22,980 nt of DNA from Clostridia bacterium (GTDB lineage: Bacteria; Bacillota; Clostridia; Oscillospirales; Acutalibacteraceae): contig CAAFXQ010000163.1 of NCBI GenBank assembly GCA_900767015.1, forward strand, positions 1-22,980, read 5' to 3'. Under the pieces are notes generated by a model. That model searched no databases. It saw nothing but the letters and a program-made list of their open reading frames with translations, and was not told where the DNA came from. Shown here one piece after another: positions 1-5,370 of the stretch (position 1 is its first letter; every line of letters begins with the position of its first letter). The position numbers were made by a program, and so were the translations under genes.

Positions 1-9
1 AGAGTTTTA

Positions 10-177
10 CCGAGTGCCGACGGGCAGTGAGAAACCCCTCTGTCAGCAAAGCTGACATCTCCCCTTTCAGGGGAGAAAAGTATTTCATCAAGTTCACCGT
101 TAAATGATTCTCCCCTGAAAGGGGAGATGTCGCAAGGCGACAGAGGAGTCTTACACCGCTAAACTTAAATCTACCGC
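10..177 (-). repeat. Composite hairpin repeat, copy 1 (full form)
   Basis: Read on the minus strand the element has four parts: a boundary motif GCGGTAGATTTAAGTTTAGC (177-156), a hairpin unit in one orientation (148-109), a 32-base spacer, and a second hairpin unit in the opposite orientation (76-35) followed by a tail ending in GCACTCGGT (34-10). Each unit has a stem of CTCCCC/GGGGAG next to a second stem, TGTCAGC/GCTGACA in 41-57 and TGTCGC/GCGACA in 128-142. The boundary motif and the tail reappear at 22374-22475, so the limits are set by homology within the window. The two units facing each other make the whole element a large palindrome, as in MITEs. Mobility is not shown, and no target-site duplication was recognised. 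Confidence 0.75.
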
Positions 178-315
178 TATTCGTCTTAAGCCGCTCGGCT
201 TCCCGTCACCTATATAATCAACAGACTTTCCGTCACGGAAAAGCCGACTCTGCGGAAAACAGCTTTCCTTTGGCTCAAAGTAACCCCGCAGCCGCTACTG
301 ACATCTGACATCTAA

Positions 316-480
316 AGGCAACCTCTAAAAACCTATCGGCACTCGTCATAGCACACAACTAATGCCGTCTTTGTCGTTAAAAATCCTTGAAATACACAAA
401 GTATTCCTGCTTCATTTTGCCTAAAATCCGACATCATTTGTGCACTATGCCGAATACCTTTAGGTTTTTAGAGATTGCCT
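316..480 (+). repeat. 165-base imperfect palindrome, copy A
   Basis: The element starts AGGCAACCTCTAAAAACC and ends GGTTTTTAGAGATTGCCT, so its termini are near-perfect inverted repeats. The arms remain partly complementary inwards, for example CATAGCACACAA in the left arm against TTTGTGCACTATG in the right. The centre carries AATACACAAAGTATT. A second copy, about 90% identical by eye, lies inverted at 8046-8209. The shape suits a MITE-like element or a long hairpin transcript. It contains no ORF of note, and no clear direct repeat flanks it. Confidence 0.75.
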
Positions 481-552
481 AAAATCTACCATCTGTTCCG
501 TGCCTGCAATTACGCATTACGAATTACGCATTTAATTTAAGGAGGTACTCTT

Positions 553-1716
553 ATGTTATACGATTTTACTTTTTACAACCCGACCCGGATCCACTTCGGA
601 AAAAACGCCATGCAGGCGCTTAAAGGTGAGCTTGCTTCTTTCGGCGACACCGTCATGCTCGCCTACGGCAAGGGCGCCATCAAGAAAAACGGCATCTATG
701 ACGAGGTCGTGAAAACACTCAAAGAAGCCGGCAAGACCGTTGTCGAGTTTTCCGGCATCATGCCGAACCCGACGTACAAAAAAGTCCTCGAAGGCGCAAA
801 GCTTGTCCGGGACAACGGCGTTGACCTGATTCTTGCGGTCGGCGGCGGCTCAACGATTGACTGCTGTAAGGCGGTGTCCGTGACGGCTTACTGTGAGGGT
901 GACGCCTGGACGAAGTATTGGGTCAACGAGGAGGACGTCGACAACAAAATCGTGCCCGTGGCTTCTGTCCTGACGATGGTCGGCACCGGCTCGGAGATGA
1001 ACGGCGGCTCGGTCGTCACGAACGAGGACGTGATGCTGAAAAACGGCAGAGTTTTCCCGCCGAAGGTCTACCCGAAGTTTTCGATTCTCAACCCCGAATA
1101 CACCTACACCCTGCCCGAATATCAGATGGTAAGCGGTATTGCCGACATTCTGTCGCATTTAATGGAGCAATACTTCTCCGGCGACGACAACAACGTTTCG
1201 GACTATCTTCTGGAAGCGCTCATGCGCTGTGTCATCGACAGCACGCCGAAAGCGATTGAAAACCCGAGAGACTACGAGGCGAGAAGCAACATCATGTGGG
1301 CGGCGACAGTGGCGCTCAACACGATTACCGGCGTTTCGAAAATGCAGGACTGGCAGGTGCACATGATTGAGCATCAGCTCGGCGCTTACACCGACTGTGC
1401 TCACGGAATGGGACTTGCGGCGATTTCGCCGGCGTATTACCGCTTTATGTACAAGTTTGCGCCTGAGAAATTCGCCCGCTTTGCAAGAAAAGTGTTCGGC
1501 GTGCATCAGAACGGCAGAACAGACGAAGAAATCGCCCTTGAGGGTATCGACAGACTCGAACAGTTCTTCAAGGACAGCAAAATGGCGACGAACATCAGCT
1601 CACTCGGAGCGACCGAGGAGATGCTCCCGCTGATTGCCAATTCGACCATCGTCGGCGGCGGTTATCACGACCTGACAGCGGACGAGGTGCTGGGAATACT
1701 GAAAGAAGCGTTTTAA
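553..1716 (+). CDS. Iron-containing alcohol dehydrogenase (butanol dehydrogenase/YqhD type)
   Basis: Group III metal-dependent alcohol dehydrogenase that reduces aldehydes to alcohols (or the reverse) with NAD(P)H in the cytosol. In fermentative clostridia this usually disposes of reducing equivalents. The 387 residues match the family length. The N-terminal dinucleotide domain shows GGGSTIDCCKA at 97-107. The C-terminal helical domain supplies the metal ligands seen in YqhD: Asp198 and His202 (GIADILSH) and His270 and His284 (spacing 14, ending DCAHGMG). The start is fixed by AAGGAGGT at 540-547. The gene appears monocistronic, with a terminator 13 bases after the stop. Substrate preference and cofactor (NADH or NADPH) cannot be decided from sequence, so no symbol is given. 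Confidence 0.93.
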   Translation: MLYDFTFYNPTRIHFGKNAMQALKGELASFGDTVMLAYGKGAIKKNGIYDEVVKTLKEAGKTVVEFSGIMPNPTYKKVLEGAKLVRDNGVDLILAVGGGSTIDCCKAVSVTAYCEGDAWTKYWVNEEDVDNKIVPVASVLTMVGTGSEMNGGSVVTNEDVMLKNGRVFPPKVYPKFSILNPEYTYTLPEYQMVSGIADILSHLMEQYFSGDDNNVSDYLLEALMRCVIDSTPKAIENPRDYEARSNIMWAATVALNTITGVSKMQDWQVHMIEHQLGAYTDCAHGMGLAAISPAYYRFMYKFAPEKFARFARKVFGVHQNGRTDEEIALEGIDRLEQFFKDSKMATNISSLGATEEMLPLIANSTIVGGGYHDLTADEVLGILKEAF

Positions 1717-1729
1717 ATCGTAAAAGAAT

Positions 1730-1769
1730 CCGCAGACAGGAACGGCATTCCGGTCTGCGGTTGTTTTTT
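1730..1769 (+). terminator. Intrinsic terminator of the alcohol dehydrogenase gene
   Basis: Stem CCGCAGAC (1730-1737) pairs with GTCTGCGG (1753-1760) and is followed by TTGTTTTTT. It lies directly after the stop codon at 1716. Confidence 0.85.
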
Positions 1770-1772
1770 CAG

Positions 1773-1862
1773 TTTGGAAGTCAGGAGCAGTCAGAGCTTA
1801 CAAGGGTTTGCGGATTGAGCAGAACTACGGTTTATAAGTATGTTGCGCTTTTGGAAAGTTGA
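1773..1862 (+). pseudogene. Remnant of a recombinase/resolvase-type C-terminal HTH
   Basis: An open frame without its own start runs from about 1773 to a TGA at 1860-1862. Its end reads ELTRVCGLSRTTVYKYVALL followed by a few residues. The pattern LxRVCGLSRTTVYKY is the recognition-helix style of the C-terminal helix-turn-helix found in serine resolvases/invertases and some transposon-linked regulators. Only about 30 codons remain and no catalytic domain is present upstream, where the dehydrogenase terminator begins at once. The likely reading is the tail of a decayed recombinase gene. A chance resemblance cannot be excluded at this length. Confidence 0.45.
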
Positions 1863-1870
1863 TGTAAAAC

Positions 1871-1937
1871 AAAGTCAGACATTTAACAGGTATAATCATT
1901 GATTATATTATGTGTTAAATGCCTGACTTTATTTTTG
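1871..1937. terminator. Large bidirectional terminator-like hairpin with nested palindrome
   Basis: AAAGTCAGACATTTAACA (1871-1888) pairs with TGTTAAATGCCTGACTTT (1913-1930), 18 positions with one mismatch. The loop holds a second perfect palindrome, TATAATCA-T-TGATTATA. A T-rich tail follows on each strand (ATTTTTG on plus, GTTTTAC on minus). On the minus strand it sits just past the stop of the 1948-2556 gene and is the natural terminator for it. Confidence 0.75.
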
Positions 1938-1947
1938 TTATGTAATT

Positions 1948-2556
1948 TTAATTGTAGTTGTTATTTATATAATTTTGTATTTTGTTGGCATCAAGAATAC
2001 TAAAATCGCTCAAATCTCTTTCTGTAAATTCATCGTTCGTAGTAAAAGCACTTAAATAAGTAGCATCTTTTGAAGCGATCATGTTGAGTTCAGTATCGCT
2101 AATACAACCCATTGTGGCAATATGGTCAGCAACATCTGCTCCGTAGCTGTTTTCGGCAGTATATTTAACGTAGACTGCATAACATCCGTTTCCATATACG
2201 CTATCGGAACTTCCGTCATAAACCCAGATAGAGTGAACTTTAAAAGAATAAGGGTTCTTGAGTAGGTTCATATAAGCCATACAGAACTTTGCAGCAAAAA
2301 CCTCTTCATCGGACATGGCATTTGAACTTTGATTGTTCGCATAAGCCGGTGTAGAACCACCATTTGGCGAAGTATTGCCGGAACCGGTTGTTACAAGCAG
2401 CGACACACTGACAACAAAACAAATTATTGATATTGATAATAAAATAAGGGGATTTTTTTTGCTTTTGTGTTTTACTAAATCAACTATAAGAACAATTATT
2501 CCTACAGGTCCTAAAATAAGTGCTAATACGATAAGGCCAAAAATTAAATAATCCAT
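1948..2556 (-). CDS. Membrane-anchored protein of unknown function
   Basis: I do not recognise this 202-residue protein. Residues about 3-27 (YLIFGLIVLALILGPVGIIV) and 38-57 (a Leu/Ile/Ser/Val-rich stretch) are two hydrophobic segments separated by a Lys-rich turn, HKSKKNP. A Gly/Ser/Asn-rich linker (about 58-82) then leads to a soluble C-terminal domain of about 115 residues with several Tyr and Cys residues. This suggests a small membrane anchor displaying an extracytoplasmic domain. The gene diverges from the XRE regulator at 2826, with shared A/T-rich repeats between them. The start codon has only a weak ribosome site, although AAGGAGGG lies about 55 bases upstream in a long leader. The gene is visibly AT-rich compared with the flanking metabolic genes. 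Confidence 0.7.
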   Translation of the reverse strand: MDYLIFGLIVLALILGPVGIIVLIVDLVKHKSKKNPLILLSISIICFVVSVSLLVTTGSGNTSPNGGSTPAYANNQSSNAMSDEEVFAAKFCMAYMNLLKNPYSFKVHSIWVYDGSSDSVYGNGCYAVYVKYTAENSYGADVADHIATMGCISDTELNMIASKDATYLSAFTTNDEFTERDLSDFSILDANKIQNYINNNYN

Positions 2557-2681
2557 AGAATTCAGCTTCTTTCATTTTTGTATTTTCGTGCTGGGCTGTT
2601 TTCTCCGACCCTCCTTAATTAAAAAGTGTACGCAGTCAAAACCTGCACACACGAAAAATGCAAGCTTTTTGCACGCTTAGC

Positions 2682-2780
2682 CATTTTTAAAACGTTATAA
2701 GCTGTCGATATAACATTTTCAAACGTATAATAACATTTTAAAAAGTGTGTGTCAATAGTTTTAACATTTTTAAAGCTTAT
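2682..2780. promoter_or_regulatory. Four A/T-rich direct repeats in the divergent intergenic region
   Basis: The word (A)ACATTTTnAAA followed by a G/C-containing end occurs four times: 2682-2700 (CATTTTTAAAACGTTATAA), 2711-2730 (TAACATTTTCAAACGTATAA), 2731-2750 (TAACATTTTAAAAAGTGTGT) and 2762-2780 (TAACATTTTTAAAGCTTAT). Spacing is about 20-31 bases, or two to three helical turns. Two copies overlap the -35/-10 region of the minus-strand promoter at 2727-2755. Operator sites for the adjacent XRE protein are the obvious reading, but this is inference. Confidence 0.5.
2727..2755 (-). promoter_or_regulatory. Promoter for the 1948-2556 membrane protein gene
   Basis: On the minus strand TTGACA (2755-2750) is followed after 17 bases by TATTAT (2732-2727). 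This is close to the sigma-A consensus. Transcription would leave an untranslated leader of roughly 165 bases before the start at 2556. Confidence 0.6.
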
Positions 2781-2825
2781 ATTTTACCCTCATTCGGCTG
2801 TATGCTAATAATGGGAGGTAATCAT

Positions 2826-3137
2826 ATGAACGCTGAATTTGTTCGTGAACGCATAACGCAGCTGCGGCTTCAAAAAGGTGTTTCCGAGTATAAAATGAGC
2901 TATGACTTAGGTCACAGCCGAGGATATGTCAATAACATTTCTTCGGGAAAAACATTACCGTCTATGACAGAGTTTTTTGCAATCTGCGATTATTTTGCAA
3001 TCTCCCCCGCCGACTTCTTCAATAAGGACATAGTCAATCCCAAACTTTCCGAACAGATGTTTGCCGACATAGTAAAGCTCAGCGAAAGGGACTTGCAGCT
3101 TGTCTGTATGCTCGTCGAACGGCTGAAGAAGAAATAG
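2826..3137 (+). CDS. XRE-family helix-turn-helix transcriptional regulator
   Basis: A 103-residue DNA-binding protein. Residues about 5-60 form a Cro/C1-type HTH: FVRERITQLRLQKGVSEYKM, then a recognition helix around SRGYVNNISSGKTLPS, then a tail typical of the family (FFAICDYFAISPADFF). The C-terminal part (about 70-103) is a short helical extension that may support dimerisation. I start at the ATG at 2826 because GGGAGGT at 2813-2819 sits at proper spacing. The longer open frame from 2745 would add 27 residues encoded by the repeat-rich promoter region. The gene diverges from an unknown membrane protein and probably controls the shared intergenic region. It ends in a strong terminator. Confidence 0.88.
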   Translation: MNAEFVRERITQLRLQKGVSEYKMSYDLGHSRGYVNNISSGKTLPSMTEFFAICDYFAISPADFFNKDIVNPKLSEQMFADIVKLSERDLQLVCMLVERLKKK

Positions 3138-3183
3138 AAAAACAGCTCTGAACCCGGAAAAAGGGTCAGAGCTGTTTTTCTTT
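3138..3183. terminator. Bidirectional terminator between convergent genes
   Basis: AAAAACAGCTCTGA-ACCC pairs with GGGTCAGAGCTGTTTTT with a single bulged base. T-runs occur on both strands. It separates the XRE gene from the convergent four-helix-bundle gene. Confidence 0.85.
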
Positions 3184-3194
3184 AATCTGTAAGA

Positions 3195-3551
3195 CTACCA
3201 TTCCTTTTGGTTGGATTTAGCAGTGTTAAGTGAAGCGATTAACATTCGCTTTATTTCTTCTGCAAGACCAATTAGTTTATCAAAATCATATTCAATCATT
3301 TGCGTTCTTTTCAATAATGTCAGCCAATATATGCTTTCGCCTGTCTCTTTTAAGGAAATATGTAATTTTGAAATAAAATCAGCTTTACTGTTACCATATA
3401 TCGCTTCATTTATATTGGCTCCTACACTCGTGGCACTTCGGAGCAACTGTTTTGCAATTGTTGTATCTTTTTGTGTTTTCGAAAATTCTTCATAGAATAT
3501 AACAACCATTGTTGCAAAATCAAGAGATTTTTCCAGTAAAGGACCGTTCAT
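3195..3551 (-). CDS. Four-helix-bundle protein (S23 / 23S rRNA intervening-sequence protein family)
   Basis: Small helical protein of 118 residues. The family signature is clear: LLEKSLDFATMVV at the start, IAKQLLRSATSVGANINEA in the second helix, FISKLHISLKETGESIYWL in the third, and a last helix ending IKRMLIASLNT. These proteins were first found inside intervening sequences of 23S rRNA genes but are widespread elsewhere. They pack as four-helix bundles that often oligomerise, and their molecular role is unknown. I prefer the internal ATG at 3551, since GAGGTG (3563-3558) lies six bases upstream and the resulting length fits the family. An upstream ATG at 3590 lacks a ribosome site. No rRNA is nearby, so this is a free-standing copy. 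Confidence 0.88.
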   Translation of the reverse strand: MNGPLLEKSLDFATMVVIFYEEFSKTQKDTTIAKQLLRSATSVGANINEAIYGNSKADFISKLHISLKETGESIYWLTLLKRTQMIEYDFDKLIGLAEEIKRMLIASLNTAKSNQKEW

Positions 3552-3712
3552 TCCTTTCACCTCAGTCGGTATTCTTTCTTTTGGATTCATTCATTTTCAA
3601 TGCTTTGCTTGCAAAGCCACCACTTCTTTTCTCTCTTCTCTATTATCTCTTATCTGGAAAAGTCGCAAAAAAGTGAAAAGAGAAGAACGAAAAGTGAAGA
3701 GTGAAGAGAACC

Positions 3713-3750
3713 AAAAAGAAAAGCCACACTTGCGTGCGACTTTTCTTTTT
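3713..3750 (-). terminator. Terminator of tRNA-Thr
   Basis: Read on the minus strand, AAAAAGAAAAGTCGCAC pairs with GTGTGGCTTTTCTTTTT around a GCAA loop (17 pairs with two G-U pairs). The hairpin begins at the last base of the encoded CCA end. The T-rich right arm acts as the tail. Confidence 0.75.
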
Positions 3751-3825
3751 GGAGCTGCTAACCAGATTTGAACTGGTGACCTCATCCTTACCAAGGATGC
3801 GCGCTACCGACTGCGCCATAGCAGC
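3750..3825 (-). tRNA. tRNA-Thr (anticodon GGU)
   Basis: The minus strand folds into a complete cloverleaf. The acceptor stem is GCTGCTA/TAGCAGC, the D arm is GCGC...GCGC, and the anticodon stem CATCC/GGATG encloses the loop TTGGTAA, anticodon GGT. The T arm is ACCAG-TTCAAAT-CTGGT, the discriminator is T, and CCA is encoded. A consensus promoter precedes it and a hairpin terminator follows. Confidence 0.96.
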
Positions 3826-3844
3826 AACTCGGGATAGCTTGCAT

Positions 3845-3873
3845 ATTATAACCTAATCGCCAGAAAATGTCAA
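3845..3873 (-). promoter_or_regulatory. Consensus promoter of tRNA-Thr
   Basis: TTGACA (3873-3868), 17-base spacer and TATAAT (3850-3845) on the minus strand, a perfect match to the sigma-A consensus about 20 bases before the tRNA. Confidence 0.9.
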
Positions 3874-4077
3874 GAACTTTTTTCATATTTATCTTCACCA
3901 AGTTTAATGCTTAAAAGTAATAATTTTTTTATGCCTGAAAATATTAAAATCTTGTAAAATCGGGTTTTTCCTGTTGATTTATGTCAAAATTAAGTATAGA
4001 CTATTGATTGTCTGAATGAAGTATTGATATTGAAGTAAGGTATTATCGTTTGTACCGTTATTCCGGAGGAAAATCAG

Positions 4078-4875
4078 TTGAAAAAAGTCGTATTTATGCT
4101 CGTCACTGCGGCAATAATTATCGTATATCCGCTTTGTTCCATGATAGCCGTTTCCGTTTCGGGAAAAAAGGCTTCCTGTGATACGCAAAGCGGTGTTTCT
4201 GTCGTTGAGGAACTTGATAAACAGTCCGTTGACAAGGCTCAGGCACAAATCAATAAGACAATTGAAAAGCGGACAGCAGAGGCAACCTCCGCCGAAGTGC
4301 AAAAGGCGATTGCCAAAAGCATTAAACAGATAAAAAGCGGTCAGAAAAGCTACCGTCAGGTCTTTAACGACGTCTATTTCATGGGCGATTCCCTGATGGA
4401 CGGGCTTCGTGTTTACGGCGTTCTGAACCCGAGCCGCCTGATTACGCAGGTCAGCGCCGGTCTCAACCACCTTGAACAAAACATGAACAGCATCATCAGC
4501 GCCCGTCCGCCGGTTCTTATCATTCATTACGGCCTCAATTCGATTTCGACAAGCGATGCACAGCTTGAATCGTTTATTTCACGGTACACGAGCGACATCA
4601 AAAAGCTGAAAAAGGCGCTTCCCCAAACGAGAATCATTGTCAGCCTGCTTTTCCCGATCGACACGAGCAAGGCGACCGCACCGAGATTCAAGGCGGTCGG
4701 CAAGTATAACACCGCCATGATCAAAATGTGCAAAAAGCTTTCCGTCGAATACCTTGACTCCACTGACGTTGTCAAGGCAAACAAGCAGTATAACGCCAAG
4801 GACGGTATCCATTATTCAAAAAGCTTTTACGGAAACTGGCTTGAGTTTATTATGAAAAATAAGGGGATCTATTGA
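4078..4875 (+). CDS. SGNH/GDSL-type hydrolase, membrane-anchored (surface acylation operon)
   Basis: Predicted extracytoplasmic esterase or acyltransferase of the SGNH superfamily, 265 residues. It begins with a hydrophobic anchor (residues 3-28), then a charged helical linker (40-90), then the catalytic domain. The domain shows block I FMGDSLMDG with nucleophile Ser105, the Gly/Asn block YGLNSIS with Asn154, and block V DGIHYS with Asp242 and His245. The start is a TTG at 4078, supported by GGAGGA eight bases upstream; no ATG lies in a sensible place. It is the first gene of a four-gene operon with DUF4358, MBOAT and DHHW proteins, a set that fits O-acylation or deacylation of a cell-surface polysaccharide. 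The substrate is unknown. Confidence 0.88.
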   Translation: MKKVVFMLVTAAIIIVYPLCSMIAVSVSGKKASCDTQSGVSVVEELDKQSVDKAQAQINKTIEKRTAEATSAEVQKAIAKSIKQIKSGQKSYRQVFNDVYFMGDSLMDGLRVYGVLNPSRLITQVSAGLNHLEQNMNSIISARPPVLIIHYGLNSISTSDAQLESFISRYTSDIKKLKKALPQTRIIVSLLFPIDTSKATAPRFKAVGKYNTAMIKMCKKLSVEYLDSTDVVKANKQYNAKDGIHYSKSFYGNWLEFIMKNKGIY

Positions 4876-5354
4876 TGAACGCAAACAGAATCAAAGAATT
4901 GCTTTGCGTTGCCGTTCTCATCGTTTTTATCGTTTTTCTTGCGGGCAGCTCCGCCATCAGTAAAACGCCGGGAAACGAAGTGCTCAAAGCGGTAAACGCT
5001 GAGATAAAAATCAGCAAGCAGGCAGATATCAAAAAATGTGACAACCAGAAAATCAAAAAAGAATTCGGCTTTACGCACAACGATTTCGAATATATCACCT
5101 ACTATGCCTCCGATTCCGTTATGGAGGTCCGTGAGCTTCTTATCATCAAACTAAAGGACAAATCTCAGCTTGATTCCGTCAAAGAAGCTATCGAAAAACG
5201 GGTTGAAGAAAAGTCGGCGCTCTTCAAGGGATATGCGCCTGAGCAAAGCGCCATGCTTGAAAAATATGTTCTCGAATACAAAAAGGGCTTCGTCGTTTAC
5301 GCCGTATCCGACACCCCCGACAAACTGATTTCCGCTTTCAAAAAAGCCGTATAA
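4875..5354 (+). CDS. DUF4358-type secreted/membrane-anchored protein
   Basis: A 159-residue protein with one N-terminal hydrophobic segment (about 8-26, LLCVAVLIVFIVFLAGSSAI) followed by a small soluble domain. The later part contains FEYITYYASDSVMEVRELLI and a C-terminal stretch ending SDTPDKLISAFKKAV. This pattern resembles the DUF4358 family, which has no assigned function and often sits beside MBOAT and DHHW/SGNH genes in clostridia. The ATG at 4875 overlaps the upstream stop by one base (TGATG), with AAGGGGA just before it, so the two genes are translationally coupled. Family assignment is from memory of its pattern and context rather than a search. Confidence 0.72.
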   Translation: MNANRIKELLCVAVLIVFIVFLAGSSAISKTPGNEVLKAVNAEIKISKQADIKKCDNQKIKKEFGFTHNDFEYITYYASDSVMEVRELLIIKLKDKSQLDSVKEAIEKRVEEKSALFKGYAPEQSAMLEKYVLEYKKGFVVYAVSDTPDKLISAFKKAV

Positions 5355-5370
5355 AGGAGTTTAATCATTC

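Larger units (their letters stand above)
1..552. other. Non-coding region with two repeat elements
   Basis: No credible gene is visible upstream of the alcohol dehydrogenase. The stretch holds a composite hairpin repeat (10-177) and a 165-base imperfect palindrome (316-480), both listed separately. Between them are small inverted repeats: one around 226-243 (CTTTCCG/CGGAAAAG) and a wider CTGCGG/CCGCAG pair near 251-293. Just before the gene is a short direct repetition of the word ATTACG(C/A)ATTACG-type (about 509-533). No convincing -35/-10 pair for the dehydrogenase could be picked out. Confidence 0.7.

Noticed and set aside
1..177. CRISPR array suggested by several similar short repeats
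   Set aside because: Units are few, mirrored, and not evenly spaced by unique spacers; no cas genes are present.
1948..3137. Membrane protein plus XRE regulator as a toxin-antitoxin pair
   Set aside because: The genes are divergent, not co-transcribed. The membrane protein is 202 residues with an outer domain, unlike small toxins, and the XRE protein has no antitoxin-specific feature.
3597..3794. Minus-strand open frame starting MVRMRSPVQIWLAAP
   Set aside because: The peptide is the translation of the tRNA-Thr gene and its terminator. Such peptides are well-known artefacts of tRNA genes.
3750..3825. tRNA-Thr 3' end duplicated as an attachment site at the far side of the AT-rich stretch
   Set aside because: No repeat of the tRNA 3' sequence was found around 1700-1900, so an att site is not reported as a feature.
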